Source: Variovorax sp. Root318D1 (lineage in GTDB: Bacteria > Pseudomonadota > Gammaproteobacteria > Burkholderiales > Burkholderiaceae_C). Taken from it: a DNA stretch of 64,000 nt. Under the pieces are notes generated by a model that saw only the letters and a program-made list of their open reading frames with translations, had not been told where the DNA came from and searched no databases. Positions 10,206 to 19,097 of this stretch are shown here, piece after piece. The position numbers and the translations under genes were made by a program. The stretch covers positions 704,840 through 768,839 of the forward strand of contig NZ_LMCQ01000012.1 of assembly GCF_001424835.1 (NCBI RefSeq), in the 5' to 3' direction. Numbering within the stretch: position 1 is the first letter of the stretch; the number at the start of each line of letters is the position of its first letter.

Positions 10206-11444
10206 ATGGCCACGCATGCAATCAAGGTGCCTGACCTCGGCGAAGGCATCGCAGAAGTGGAACTGGTGGCGTGGCGTGTGCAGCCCGGGGACACGGTGAT
10301 TGAAGACCAGGTGCTGGCCGACGTGATGACCGACAAGGCCACCGTCGAGATTCCTTCGCCGGTGGCGGGCAAGGTGCTCGCGCTCGGCGGCGAAGTGGGG
10401 CGGCAGATGGCTGTGGGGGCGGAGCTGATCCGGATCGATGTGGAGGCCAGCGGCGAGACGGAGGCGGCGCGTGCCGCGCCGGCACCAGCAGCCGCAGTCG
10501 CGTCTTCAATTGCACCTGCACCCACGCAAATGCCGACACCCGCGCCGGCCGAACGCACGCGCCCATCGTCCGCCAAGCCGCTCGCCTCGCCCGCTCTGCG
10601 CCATCGGGCCACGCTCCTTGGCATCGACCTTCAACAAGTGCCGGGCAGTGGCGAGCAAGGCCGCATCCTGCACGAGGACCTCGACACCTGGCTCGTCCGC
10701 CGGAACCGATCGATGGCGCCGACTGCGGCGCCCCCTGCCGAGCGCAACGACGAGGAGGCCGTGCCAATCACCGGGGTGCGCCGCCGCATTGCACAGCGCA
10801 TGCAGGATGCGATGCGCCGCATTCCGCACTTCACCTACGTCGAGGAGATCGACGTCACCGAGCTGGAGCTGCTGCGCGCGCGCATGAATGAACGCTGGGG
10901 CGCCGAGCGCGCGCACCTGACGCTGCTCCCGCTGCTGGTGCGCGCGGTGGTGCTGGCGGTGCCGCGCTTTCCGCAGGTGAATGCCCGCTTCGACGACGAA
11001 AAGGGCGTGCTCACGCGGCACGGTGCGGTGCACGTCGGCATCGCGACGCAGACGCCGGCCGGCCTCATGGTGCCGGTGCTGCGCCACGCGGAAGCACGTG
11101 ACCTCTGGTCCAGCGCAACCGAAATTGCGCGCCTGGCCGAGGCCGCGCGCGCGGGCCGGGCCACGCGCGACGAACTGAGCGGCTCCACCATCACCATCAC
11201 CAGCCTCGGCGCGCTGGGCGGCATTGCTTCCACGCCGATCATCAACGCGCCCGAGGTCGCGATCGTCGGCGTCAACCGCATCGTGCAGCGCCCCGTGATG
11301 CAAGGCGGCGCGGTGGTTGCGCGCCGAATGATGAACCTGTCCTCCTCCTTCGATCATCGCGTGGTGGACGGGCAGCTCGCGGCTGAATTCATTCAGGCCG
11401 TGCGGGCTTCGCTCGAATGCCCGGCGCTGCTTTTTGTCGGATGA
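10206..11444 (+). CDS. bkdB: Dihydrolipoamide acyltransferase (E2) of branched-chain 2-oxoacid dehydrogenase
   Basis: The 412-residue protein has the three E2 parts in order. A lipoyl domain (1-80) carries the lipoylated Lys44 in MTDKATVEI. A Pro/Ala-rich linker leads to a peripheral subunit-binding domain (about 120-160) with ASPALRHRA and GSGEQGRILHEDL. The catalytic domain ends with DHRVVDG, which holds the active-site His and Asp. It transfers acyl groups from lipoate to CoA, giving isobutyryl-CoA and similar products. No E3 (lipoamide dehydrogenase) gene follows, so the complex would use an E3 encoded elsewhere. Confidence 0.95.
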   Translation: MATHAIKVPDLGEGIAEVELVAWRVQPGDTVIEDQVLADVMTDKATVEIPSPVAGKVLALGGEVGRQMAVGAELIRIDVEASGETEAARAAPAPAAAVASSIAPAPTQMPTPAPAERTRPSSAKPLASPALRHRATLLGIDLQQVPGSGEQGRILHEDLDTWLVRRNRSMAPTAAPPAERNDEEAVPITGVRRRIAQRMQDAMRRIPHFTYVEEIDVTELELLRARMNERWGAERAHLTLLPLLVRAVVLAVPRFPQVNARFDDEKGVLTRHGAVHVGIATQTPAGLMVPVLRHAEARDLWSSATEIARLAEAARAGRATRDELSGSTITITSLGALGGIASTPIINAPEVAIVGVNRIVQRPVMQGGAVVARRMMNLSSSFDHRVVDGQLAAEFIQAVRASLECPALLFVG

Positions 11445-11501
11445 GCGAGGCTGCCGCGCGCTGGACGCGCAGCGTGCCGCGACAATCAAGGGTTCCTTGC
11501 A

Positions 11502-11894
11502 ATGATTGCCCCCATGTCTCCCGATCAGTTCACCGATCCCCTCGAACCGACGCCCAACGGTCTTGCCGACCAAAGCGCAGCCAAAGCTGGTCGCCTGCGT
11601 GCGGAAGCCGACAAGCTCGAAGCGTTCTGTGTCGTGGTTCGCGCAGCTTCGGCCGCAGCCGATCACGCCGCGTTTGTCGAGGTCAGCCGCGCGGCGTCCC
11701 AGGCGCTGCATGCCAAGTTCGGCGGCGGCTCGATCACTTCGGTGTTCACGTGGTTGACCGGGCCTGCGGGAAGCGCCGCGCTGGAAAGCGTTCTTGCCGG
11801 TGAAGTGGACCTGGCCGGGCCGCTTTCCATCCAGCAGATCGTCGAAGCGATTGAGTTGGCCAAAAAGGCGGAGCTCCTGCGCCAGAAGCGCTGA
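11502..11894 (+). CDS. Hypothetical protein (130 aa)
   Basis: A small, Ala-rich, mostly helical soluble protein with no signal peptide. The middle contains AAADHAAFVEVSRAASQALHAKFGGG and the end is a charged helix, IVEAIELAKKAELLRQKR. I do not recognise a family. An AAGG sequence precedes the ATG at a plausible distance; a second in-frame ATG four codons in is an alternative. It follows the bkd genes by about 57 bases but has no clear link with them. Confidence 0.6.
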   Translation: MIAPMSPDQFTDPLEPTPNGLADQSAAKAGRLRAEADKLEAFCVVVRAASAAADHAAFVEVSRAASQALHAKFGGGSITSVFTWLTGPAGSAALESVLAGEVDLAGPLSIQQIVEAIELAKKAELLRQKR

Positions 11895-11925
11895 GGGCGC
11901 ACCGCCCGTCCGTCCGCCGCGCGGT

Positions 11926-12255
11926 TCAGCCGGCCATCGCGCGGCAGGCGGCCGCGCAGTCCTTGCAGGCCTTGGCGCACGCCTGGCAGTGGTCGTGCTT
12001 GTGCTTGGCGCATTCTTCGCCGCAGGCTTGGCAGATGTCGGCGCAGAGGGCACAGATGGCTTTGGCAGACTCGCTGCCGCGTGCCATGGCGGCGGCGGCA
12101 AACTGGCAGGCGGCCGCGCAGTCCATGTCGAGCGCGATGCACCTGGCCATCATCTTGACGTCGGCTTCCTTCAGGCAGGAGGCGGCGCAGTGATTGCACG
12201 CGGTCGCGCAGCCGTTGCAGGCTTCGATGCATGCGGCGAAGGTTTCATGTGGCAT
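11926..12255 (-). CDS. Cys-rich four-helix-bundle copper-binding protein (Csp/DUF326-like)
   Basis: The 109-residue protein has 19 cysteines, mostly as CxxxC or CxxC pairs along predicted helices: AACIEACNGCATACNHC near the start and CQACAKACKDCAAAC at the end, with a His-containing HKHDHC turn. This is the pattern of the four-helix-bundle copper storage proteins, in which Cys thiolates line the bundle core and hold many Cu(I) ions. There is no signal peptide, so it resembles the cytosolic Csp3 type. AAGGAG lies before the ATG. It sits with a DUF4142 lipoprotein and a Mn catalase, consistent with a stress role, although no copper exporter or CueR-type regulator is nearby. Confidence 0.88.
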   Translation of the reverse strand: MPHETFAACIEACNGCATACNHCAASCLKEADVKMMARCIALDMDCAAACQFAAAAMARGSESAKAICALCADICQACGEECAKHKHDHCQACAKACKDCAAACRAMAG

Positions 12256-12405
12256 TGATTTCTCCTTGAATGTAGGAAAGGAGCGCATCGGCTCGTGAGA
12301 TTCGACTCGTCGGCGGACACGGCCTGCTGCTCTTTCTCCGCGGTTGACTTCTTCGGACATGTCGCGTGTCGTTGACCGGGTTTCTTGCCGAAGCCGGACG
12401 GGCGA

Positions 12406-12966
12406 TCAATGCATGGCCGCGTTGAGAGTGCGGGCCGCCTCCAGGTGCGAGCGCAGCGTCGGCAGCGTCTTGCCTGCCCAGGCGCGCAACTCGGGATCGC
12501 GGGCCTCGCGGCTCGCGCGCTCGAAGAGCGCAATGTCCGCCTGGTGGTCTTCAATGCCCACGAGCCGGATGTACGTGCGATCGAATTCGTCCTCCGTGGC
12601 TGAAGCAAGGCGGTGCAGCTTGGCGTGCTTGCCGCGCGGCAGCACGCCGGGGAGCCTCATTCCCCTGTCGCGAACCAGCGCCATGAGTTCGTTGCGGGCC
12701 CGGGTGTGGTGGTCGACGAGCATCTGCGCATAGCTTCGCACCTGAGGGCTGGCCGCGCGGTACATGGCCATGCGCGACGCCTGGATCTCGTACCGGCCGT
12801 TGCCCGCCGCCGCAGTGATGAACTGCGGGTCCAGAAGGCCGCCCGTTCGCGCGGCGGTCGTTGCACCGGCCCGCGCAACGGGCGCCGGCGGGGCGGCGCA
12901 CCCCGCGGCGAGCGCCACCATGCCTACGAGCGTGACGGCGCGCAGAAGCGGTTCGAGCGATTTCAT
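12406..12966 (-). CDS. DUF4142 lipoprotein
   Basis: The 186-residue product starts with a short basic stretch and a hydrophobic segment ending in the lipobox-like LAAGC, so it should be a periplasmic lipoprotein. The mature part is helical and fits DUF4142, a ferritin-like four-helix fold lacking clear metal ligands: FITAAAGNGRYEIQASRMA, QMLVDHHTRARNEL and FDRTYIRLVGIEDHQADIALFERA. AAGGAG precedes the start. DUF4142 proteins often occur among stress genes; the biochemical role is unknown. The neighbours (Cys-rich copper protein, Mn catalase) fit that setting. Confidence 0.88.
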   Translation of the reverse strand: MKSLEPLLRAVTLVGMVALAAGCAAPPAPVARAGATTAARTGGLLDPQFITAAAGNGRYEIQASRMAMYRAASPQVRSYAQMLVDHHTRARNELMALVRDRGMRLPGVLPRGKHAKLHRLASATEDEFDRTYIRLVGIEDHQADIALFERASREARDPELRAWAGKTLPTLRSHLEAARTLNAAMH

Positions 12967-13115
12967 GATTCTCCTTGCCGGTCCGCAAGCGGACCTTCGC
13001 CTCGGCGACACAGGAAAAATCTATGCCGGGCACGCCGCGTGCCCTGTCGGACGGTAGCTGCACCTGTGGCCTGATAACCACTCGTTGCCGCCGCCCTTCA
13101 CCGCGCCAGCGCATC

Positions 13116-13334
13116 TCAAGGATTGCGGCGCTTCAAAAAGCCGGGTGCGTTCTCGCCCTTGCCGGGTTGCGCTTCGTCGTCGACCGTGCCTTCCGGGTGG
13201 GCGGACTCATCCAGTTCGACGGACTCATCCAGTTCGAGATCCTTCGCGCGCACCTCGGCCTCGAGTGGAAGTCCCGACGCCGGCTGGCGCGTCACCGGAT
13301 CCGCTGGCGTGGCGGATGTAGGTTTGCGAGTCAT
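13116..13334 (-). CDS. Small acidic hypothetical protein (72 aa)
   Basis: A short polar protein without hydrophobic core segments, probably disordered. It contains a small duplication, LELDESVELDES, coded by a direct DNA repeat around 13202-13235, and ends in a GFLKRRNP tail. AGGAG lies nine bases before the ATG, which supports translation. I recognise no family. It faces the divergent manganese catalase gene. Confidence 0.55.
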   Translation of the reverse strand: MTRKPTSATPADPVTRQPASGLPLEAEVRAKDLELDESVELDESAHPEGTVDDEAQPGKGENAPGFLKRRNP

Positions 13335-13573
13335 GCTGGTGCTCCTATGTAGATCGCCAGGGGCCATGGTCTGCTGCAGGGCTGCAGGGGCACATCGGAC
13401 GGCAAGAGCACGCGGTGCAGGCGATGTCCTGCGCGGCCGGATGGAGACGGAATCAACCTACAGCACCATGGGATGCATACCGAGTTCGGCGTGCAGCGCG
13501 GCCCGCACCATGGAAGCTGTTTTCTCGTTTCTCCCTTCATTCATCTCCACTTTTCTTGCCGAAGGAGCCACGC

Positions 13574-14491
13574 ATGTTCTCCCACAACAAGCGACTGCAG
13601 TACACCGTGCGCGTCAGCGAGACCAATCCCGGTCTCGCCAATCTCATGCTCGAGCAGTTCGGCGGCCCGCAGGGCGAGCTGGCCGCGGCCTGCCGCTATT
13701 TCACACAGGCCGTGGGCGAGGACGATCCGGGCCGCAAGGACATGCTGTTCGACATTGCTACCGAGGAACTGAGCCACCTGGAAGTCATCGGCACCATCGT
13801 GGCCATGCTCAACAAGGGCGCCAAGGGGCGCCTTGCCGAAGGCGTCGATGCGGAGGCGGAAGCCTTTCGCACCATCACCGGCGCGGGCAACGACAGCCAC
13901 GTGACGCAGGTGCTCTATGGCGGCGGCCCGGCCCTCGTCAACTCGGCCGGCGTGCCCTGGACGGCCGCCTACATCGACACCATCGGCGAGCCCACGGCCG
14001 ACCTGCGCTCCAACATCGCGGCCGAGGCGCGCGCCAAGATCATCTACGAGCGGCTGATCAACCTCACGGACGATCCGGGCGTGAAAGAGGCGCTGGGCTT
14101 TCTCATGACGCGCGAGATCGCGCACCAGAAGTCGTTCGAGAAGGCGCTCTACGCCATCCAGCCGAACTTCCCGCCGGGCAAGCTGCCCGGCATGCCCGAG
14201 TTCACGAAGGTCTACTTCGACCTGTCCAAGGACGGCGAGGTGCGCGGCCCGTGGAATCAGGGCGAAAAATGGGAATACGTCGACGACCCCGAGCAGCAAA
14301 TGGCGGTGGATGGCGACACCGGCGAACCTTCGGTGCAACTCAGCGCCGAAGAACAGGCCGCTGTGGAGGCCATGGCTGTCAGGACAGCGTCCGACCCGGC
14401 CAGCAATCCGCCGACCGGCGCCGAACTGGGCATGTCCGACGATGCCATCCTCGACGAACTGGCCACCCAGTTGGGCAAGCCCGCTGTGTAG
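13574..14491 (+). CDS. Manganese-containing (non-haem) catalase
   Basis: The 305-residue protein has the ferritin-like four-helix core of Mn catalases. Expected dimanganese ligands are visible: Glu35 in GPQGEL, Glu65 and His68 in ATEELSHLE, a Glu in the NIAAEARAKIIYERL helix and His in REIAHQKSFE. It breaks down hydrogen peroxide to water and oxygen in the cytoplasm. A strong GAAGGAG sequence lies before the ATG. The C-terminus after residue 255 is a polar extension. It lies close to copper-protein and DUF4142 genes on the other strand. Confidence 0.93.
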   Translation: MFSHNKRLQYTVRVSETNPGLANLMLEQFGGPQGELAAACRYFTQAVGEDDPGRKDMLFDIATEELSHLEVIGTIVAMLNKGAKGRLAEGVDAEAEAFRTITGAGNDSHVTQVLYGGGPALVNSAGVPWTAAYIDTIGEPTADLRSNIAAEARAKIIYERLINLTDDPGVKEALGFLMTREIAHQKSFEKALYAIQPNFPPGKLPGMPEFTKVYFDLSKDGEVRGPWNQGEKWEYVDDPEQQMAVDGDTGEPSVQLSAEEQAAVEAMAVRTASDPASNPPTGAELGMSDDAILDELATQLGKPAV

Positions 14492-14509
14492 TCGCCCGAG
14501 CAAAGGCCA

Positions 14510-16360
14510 ATGAGCGTCGGGCCTGAGTGGCCACCCGCGCGGATGAGCCCGCAAACTCCACGGGGATCTCCTGCTCATTCGCATGGAGCCGCCACGGCCC
14601 GACACGGGCGCAGCCGGTCCCATGCAACCGAATCCGATGTGGACCGGGTGCTTCGCGACGTGTTCGGCCATGAGCGGCTGCGACCCGGGCAACGCCGCGT
14701 GATCGACCGTGTGGTGGCGGGTGAATCGACGCTGGCCGTCATGCCCACGGGCGCCGGAAAATCGCTTTGCTACCAGGTGCCCGCGGTGCTGGCGCCTGGG
14801 CAGACCGTGGTGGTTTCGCCGTTGATCGCGCTCATGAAGGACCAGTGCGAAAAGCTCGAAGCCAACGGCGTGCGCGCCGTGCAGCTGAACAGCCAGTGCT
14901 CCGCCGATGAGATCGAGGCCGCGGAGAAGGCCATTGCCGACGGCACCGCACGCGTGGTCTTCAGCACGCCGGAGCGATTGGCCGATGCGGCCTTCCTGCA
15001 ACTGCTGCAGCGGCGGTCCACGTCGCTGCTGGTGGTGGACGAGGCGCATTGCATCTCGCAGTGGGGGCACGACTTCCGGCCCGCGTTTCTCGAGATCGGT
15101 GCAGCGGTTCGCGCCTTGCGCAACCCGGTGGTGCTGGCGCTCACGGCCACTGCCAACGATGAGGTGGCCGAAGAGATCATGCAGAAGCTCGGCATTCCAC
15201 GCACCGGCCTGATCGACACCGGCGCCTATCGGCCCAACCTGCATTACGCCGTCGAGCCCGCGATGCGCGAGGAGGACAAACTGCGACGTGCGCTTGCGCT
15301 GGTGAAGGGTCTGCAGGGAAGCGGCATCGTCTACACCGCGACCGTGAAAGCGGCCGAGGCGCTCTTTGCCAAGCTGGTCGGCACCGGCGAATCCGTCGGC
15401 CTGTACCACGGCAAGCTGCGCGCGGGTGAGCGGCACGAAGCACAAGACGCCTTCATGGCTGCAAGTCTTCGCATGATGGTCGCCACCAACGCATTCGGCA
15501 TGGGCATCGACAAGCCCGACATCCGCTTCGTGCTGCATTACCAGATGCCGTCGAGCCTGGACGCCTATTACCAGGAGACGGGCCGTGCCGGCCGCGATGG
15601 CGAGCGCGCGGATTGCGTGCTGCTCTACCTGCGGCAAGACAAAGCCGTGCAGCAGTTCTTCCTGGCCGGCTGGCTGCCCGAGGCGGCCGAGCTGCGCGCC
15701 CTGCAGCAGGTCTTGTCGAGTGCGCCGCCTGATGCGCGGCCGGGCTGGTCGGCGGCGGAGCTCCAGCAGCGAGCGCACCTTCCGCGCGGCAAGCTCCGCG
15801 TGTTGCTGAGCCTGTTGCGGCAGGAGGGCCTGGTGGAGCGCGACGGCGATGGATTGCTGCGTTGGGGCAAGAACCCACCCCTCGAAGACGCCCAGCTCGA
15901 CGCCTTGTTGAAAGACCATCGTGAAAAGCGCGAGCAGGATCGCGAGGCGCTGGAGCGCATGACCTTCTACGCGACCACCGGCATGTGCCGCTGGCAGGTG
16001 CTGCTGTCGGGTCTCGGCAGCGATGAGCTCGCGGCGCGCTGCGGTGCCTGCGACAACTGCGTGCGGCTTGCAAGGCATGAGCGCGAGCAGGCCGCGCAAG
16101 CGCAGGTTTCAGAGGCGGATGCGGCGCAGGCGCCACCGCCGCGCGTGGCGTTTGCACGTGGCGCTTCCGTCCGCGTTCCACGCTACGGCGTCGGCAGCGT
16201 GGTGGGCGCCGATGCGGTTTCGGTCACCATCGAATTCGCCGACGGAAGCCAGCGTTGTTTCCAGCCCGAATTCGTGCGCCCCGTGCCCGCCCGGCAGACC
16301 CGCCAGGCAAGAGCAGCGTCTCGTAACAGCGTGCGCGAGCCAGCGGTGAGAATCGATTGA
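14510..16360 (+). CDS. recQ: RecQ-family ATP-dependent DNA helicase
   Basis: The 616-residue protein contains helicase motifs in order: a QRRVI motif-0 region, Walker A GAGKS (81-85), DEAH in VVDEAHCISQWGHDFRP with the aromatic-rich RecQ loop, TATAN, and motifs V/VI in ATNAFGMGIDKPD and QETGRAGRDG. A zinc-binding region (CxxCxxC within RCGACDNC) and winged-helix domain follow. There is no HRDC domain. Instead the end carries a FARGASVRVPRYGVGSVVG stretch resembling DUF3553, seen on some RecQ and UvrD proteins. The N-terminal 40 residues are low-complexity, so the true start could be later. It unwinds DNA 3'-5' in recombinational repair. Confidence 0.92.
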   Translation: MSVGPEWPPARMSPQTPRGSPAHSHGAATARHGRSRSHATESDVDRVLRDVFGHERLRPGQRRVIDRVVAGESTLAVMPTGAGKSLCYQVPAVLAPGQTVVVSPLIALMKDQCEKLEANGVRAVQLNSQCSADEIEAAEKAIADGTARVVFSTPERLADAAFLQLLQRRSTSLLVVDEAHCISQWGHDFRPAFLEIGAAVRALRNPVVLALTATANDEVAEEIMQKLGIPRTGLIDTGAYRPNLHYAVEPAMREEDKLRRALALVKGLQGSGIVYTATVKAAEALFAKLVGTGESVGLYHGKLRAGERHEAQDAFMAASLRMMVATNAFGMGIDKPDIRFVLHYQMPSSLDAYYQETGRAGRDGERADCVLLYLRQDKAVQQFFLAGWLPEAAELRALQQVLSSAPPDARPGWSAAELQQRAHLPRGKLRVLLSLLRQEGLVERDGDGLLRWGKNPPLEDAQLDALLKDHREKREQDREALERMTFYATTGMCRWQVLLSGLGSDELAARCGACDNCVRLARHEREQAAQAQVSEADAAQAPPPRVAFARGASVRVPRYGVGSVVGADAVSVTIEFADGSQRCFQPEFVRPVPARQTRQARAASRNSVREPAVRID

Positions 16361-17685
16361 TGCATTCATCCAGCATCACCTTCTCGCGGCGTGGCCTGTT
16401 CGCGCTCCTCGCCGTGTCGGCGGCCATGGCCGCGCTACTGGCGGGCTGCGCGTCCGCTCCATCGACACTGGCCACTCCAGGCACCAAGCCGAAGGAATCG
16501 ACAACAGCGGTACGGCCCGCGCCGACCGTGCCAAAACAGGCCGCCCCGGACGACGCGGCGATCGAGCCGCGGTTCGCCAAGTGGGTTGCAGATTTCCGCA
16601 TCACCGCGCGCGCGCAAGGCATCAGCGAGGCCACGCTGCGAAGCGCGTTCGACCAGGTCCAGTACCTGCCGCGCGTCATCGAACTCGATCGCGCGCAGCC
16701 CGAGTTCACGCGCACCACCTGGGACTATCTCGACAACGCAGTCACGCCCCAGCGCGTAACCACCGGACAGGACAAGTTGCAGCAGGTGCGAGCCGAAGCC
16801 GATGCGGCCGCGGCGCGCTACGGCGTTCCGCCCGCCGTGGTGGTCGCCATCTGGGGCATGGAAAGCAACTACGGCGGCAACTACGGCAACACCCCCGTCG
16901 TCGACGCGCTGGCAACGCTCGGCTTCGAAGGGCGGCGCGAAGACTGGGCTCGCCACGAGCTGCTTGCAGCGCTGAAGATTCTCGACAGCGGCGACATCGC
17001 GCGCGAACGCATGATCGGCTCCTGGGCCGGCGCCATGGGCCAGACGCAGTTCCTGCCGTCGAACTTCCTGGCCTATGCGGTCGATGCCGATGGCGATGGG
17101 CGGCGCGACATCTGGGGCAGCATGCCCGACGTCGTCGCGTCGACCGCGAACTTTCTCGTTCGTTCGGGCTGGCAGGCGGGCGCGCCCTGGGGCGTCGAGG
17201 TGCAGTTGCCGGCGGGCTTCGACTACGGGCGTGCCGACATGGCCGTGCGCCAGCCCAGCGCGCAATGGGCGGCCGAGGGGCTGCGCGCCATCGACGGCCA
17301 GCCGCTGCCCGAACTGGCCGACGCCAGCGTGCTGCTGCCCGCGGGCGCACGCGGTCCGGCCTTCCTGGTCGGGCCCAACTTTCGTGCCGTCCTGCGCTAC
17401 AACAACTCGACCAACTACGCGCTCGCCGTGAGCCTGCTTGCGCAGCGCCTGGGCGGTGGGCCGGGCGTGCAGGCGCCGTGGCCAAGAGACACGGCAGCGC
17501 TTTCGCGCAGCCAGGTGGTCGAGCTGCAGACCGCGCTCAGTCAACGCGGCTTTGCGACCGGCGCGGCCGATGGCGTGATGGGTCCCGCCACCCGCGAGGG
17601 GCTGCGCCGCTACCAGCGCAGCGTCGGCTTGCCCGCGGACGGGTATCCGAGCGCGGAGCTGCTGCTGCGGCTGCAACAGCCGTAG
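16360..17685 (+). CDS. Lytic murein transglycosylase (MltB type) with peptidoglycan-binding domain
   Basis: This 441-residue envelope protein starts with a twin-arginine-like FSRRGLFALL hydrophobic signal ending in a lipobox (LLAGC). The SLT_2/MltB catalytic domain follows (about residues 70-350), with the catalytic Glu in GMESNYGGNYG and the MGQTQFLPSNFL stretch of the family. A PG_binding_1 domain closes the protein (about 380-440), seen in VVELQTALSQRGF and DGVMGPATREGLRRYQ. It cleaves glycan strands to 1,6-anhydro ends in the periplasm. Its ATG shares a base with the recQ stop codon, so the two are probably cotranscribed. A TTG one codon earlier is possible. Confidence 0.93.
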   Translation: MHSSSITFSRRGLFALLAVSAAMAALLAGCASAPSTLATPGTKPKESTTAVRPAPTVPKQAAPDDAAIEPRFAKWVADFRITARAQGISEATLRSAFDQVQYLPRVIELDRAQPEFTRTTWDYLDNAVTPQRVTTGQDKLQQVRAEADAAAARYGVPPAVVVAIWGMESNYGGNYGNTPVVDALATLGFEGRREDWARHELLAALKILDSGDIARERMIGSWAGAMGQTQFLPSNFLAYAVDADGDGRRDIWGSMPDVVASTANFLVRSGWQAGAPWGVEVQLPAGFDYGRADMAVRQPSAQWAAEGLRAIDGQPLPELADASVLLPAGARGPAFLVGPNFRAVLRYNNSTNYALAVSLLAQRLGGGPGVQAPWPRDTAALSRSQVVELQTALSQRGFATGAADGVMGPATREGLRRYQRSVGLPADGYPSAELLLRLQQP

Positions 17686-17712
17686 CGCTCGCCAGCTAAA
17701 CTGGGACCGGGT

Positions 17713-17731
17713 GCGGAGCCGCTTGTTTTTT
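17713..17731 (+). terminator. Weak hairpin plus T-run after the transglycosylase gene
   Basis: A four-base-pair GC stem (GCGG/CCGC, two-base loop) is followed by TTGTTTTTT. The T-run is unusual in this GC-rich DNA and sits about 30 bases after the stop codon. The stem is short, so termination strength is uncertain. Confidence 0.3.
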
Positions 17732-17793
17732 CAAGTGGTCTCGCAGGTTCATGCGATGGTCGGGCCGCCTCGCGGACCTGCTACGCCCATCTC

Positions 17794-19053
17794 ATGCAAG
17801 AACCCGTCATCCAGTACATCGCCGCAGCCATCTTTGCGGTGGCCCTTGTCCACACCTTTGCCGCCAAGCAGTTCGAGCGGCTGTCGCATCGCTTTCCCCG
17901 CCACGCCGGCCTGTTCCACCTGCTGGGCGAGGTCGAGGTCGTCTTCGGGTTCTGGGCCATCGTGCTCGTGCTTGCCATGGGCCTGGTGGTCGGGGGCGAA
18001 GACGCGCTCGGCTATGCGGAGTCGCGCAACTACACCGAACCGCTGTTCGTTTTCGTCGTGATGGTGGTGGCGGCCTCGCGGCCCGTGCTGCGCACGGTCA
18101 TGTCGGGGGTGGCTATCGTCGCCCGGGTACTGCCGCTGCCGACGCCGGTTGCCGCGGCATGGCTTGGGCTCGCAGTGGTTCCGCTGCTGGGATCGTTGGT
18201 CACCGAGCCGGCCGCCATGACGATTGCGGCGCTGATGCTCGCACCCCAGATTTTCAAGCCGCAGCTGCCCGAGCCAGTCAAGTACCTGGCACTCGGCGTG
18301 CTGTTCGTGAACGTGTCGATCGGCGGCACCCTCACGTCCTATGCCGCGCCACCGGTGCTGATGGTGGCTTCGACCTGGCAGTGGGACAGCGCCTTCATGT
18401 TGGCCACATTCGGCTGGAAGGCCGCCGTGGCCGTCATCATCAATGCCACCGTGGCGACCTTCGTATTGCGCAAGCATCTGATCGCCGCGCCGGCCGTGGA
18501 TGCAACGCCGGCTGAAGACCCCGTACCCGCGACCGTCGCACTGACGCACCTGGTATTGCTTGCGGGCATCGTGCTGTTCGCGCATCATCCGGTGGCCTTC
18601 CTCGGCCTGTTCCTGATGTTCCTCGGCTTCGCCCAAGCTTATGAGCGCCACCAGAGCCCGTTGATCATCAAGGAGGCGCTGCTCGTCGGCTTCTTTCTTG
18701 CCGGGCTGGTGGTGCTCGGCGGCATGCAGCGCTGGTGGCTCGAGCCAGTGGTCTCCAGCTTGGAGCCGCTGGCCCTGTTTTTTGGTGCGCTGGGCCTCAC
18801 GGCCATCACCGACAACGCGGCGCTCACCTACCTTGGCTCGCTGATCGCGACCATCTCGGAAGAGTCGAAATACATGCTCGTGGCCGGCGCGGTCGCGGGG
18901 GGCGGACTGACCGTGATTGCCAACGCACCCAATCCCGCAGGCGTTGCGCTTCTGAAGCGCGGCTTCTCCGACGAGACCATCGGCGCCGGCGGACTGCTGT
19001 TGGGCGCGCTCGGGCCCACGGCCGTTGCGGCGGCGGCATTCATGCTTTTGTAG
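17794..19053 (+). CDS. Putative Na+/H+ antiporter (Na_H_antiport_2 type)
   Basis: A 419-residue inner-membrane protein with about ten hydrophobic spans. Conserved polar patches within the membrane are FHLLGEVEVVFGFWAIVL, VTEPAAMTIAALMLAP, SIGGTLTSYAAPPVLM and GLTAITDNAALTYLGS, the pattern of the putative Na+/H+ antiporter family PF07399, related to the arsenite/NhaD-like ion transporters. The ion and direction are inferred from the family only. The gene stands alone, about 45 bases before the hydrolase lipoprotein gene on the same strand. Confidence 0.88.
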   Translation: MQEPVIQYIAAAIFAVALVHTFAAKQFERLSHRFPRHAGLFHLLGEVEVVFGFWAIVLVLAMGLVVGGEDALGYAESRNYTEPLFVFVVMVVAASRPVLRTVMSGVAIVARVLPLPTPVAAAWLGLAVVPLLGSLVTEPAAMTIAALMLAPQIFKPQLPEPVKYLALGVLFVNVSIGGTLTSYAAPPVLMVASTWQWDSAFMLATFGWKAAVAVIINATVATFVLRKHLIAAPAVDATPAEDPVPATVALTHLVLLAGIVLFAHHPVAFLGLFLMFLGFAQAYERHQSPLIIKEALLVGFFLAGLVVLGGMQRWWLEPVVSSLEPLALFFGALGLTAITDNAALTYLGSLIATISEESKYMLVAGAVAGGGLTVIANAPNPAGVALLKRGFSDETIGAGGLLLGALGPTAVAAAAFMLL

Positions 19054-19097
19054 AGGCAGCCACGCGCTGGGCGCGGAAGGAAGGAGACGACAGGAAC

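Noticed and set aside
13541..16099. Minus-strand open frame of about 850 codons opposite manganese catalase and recQ
   Set aside because: It is antisense to two well-defined genes and shows no domain pattern or ribosome-binding site.
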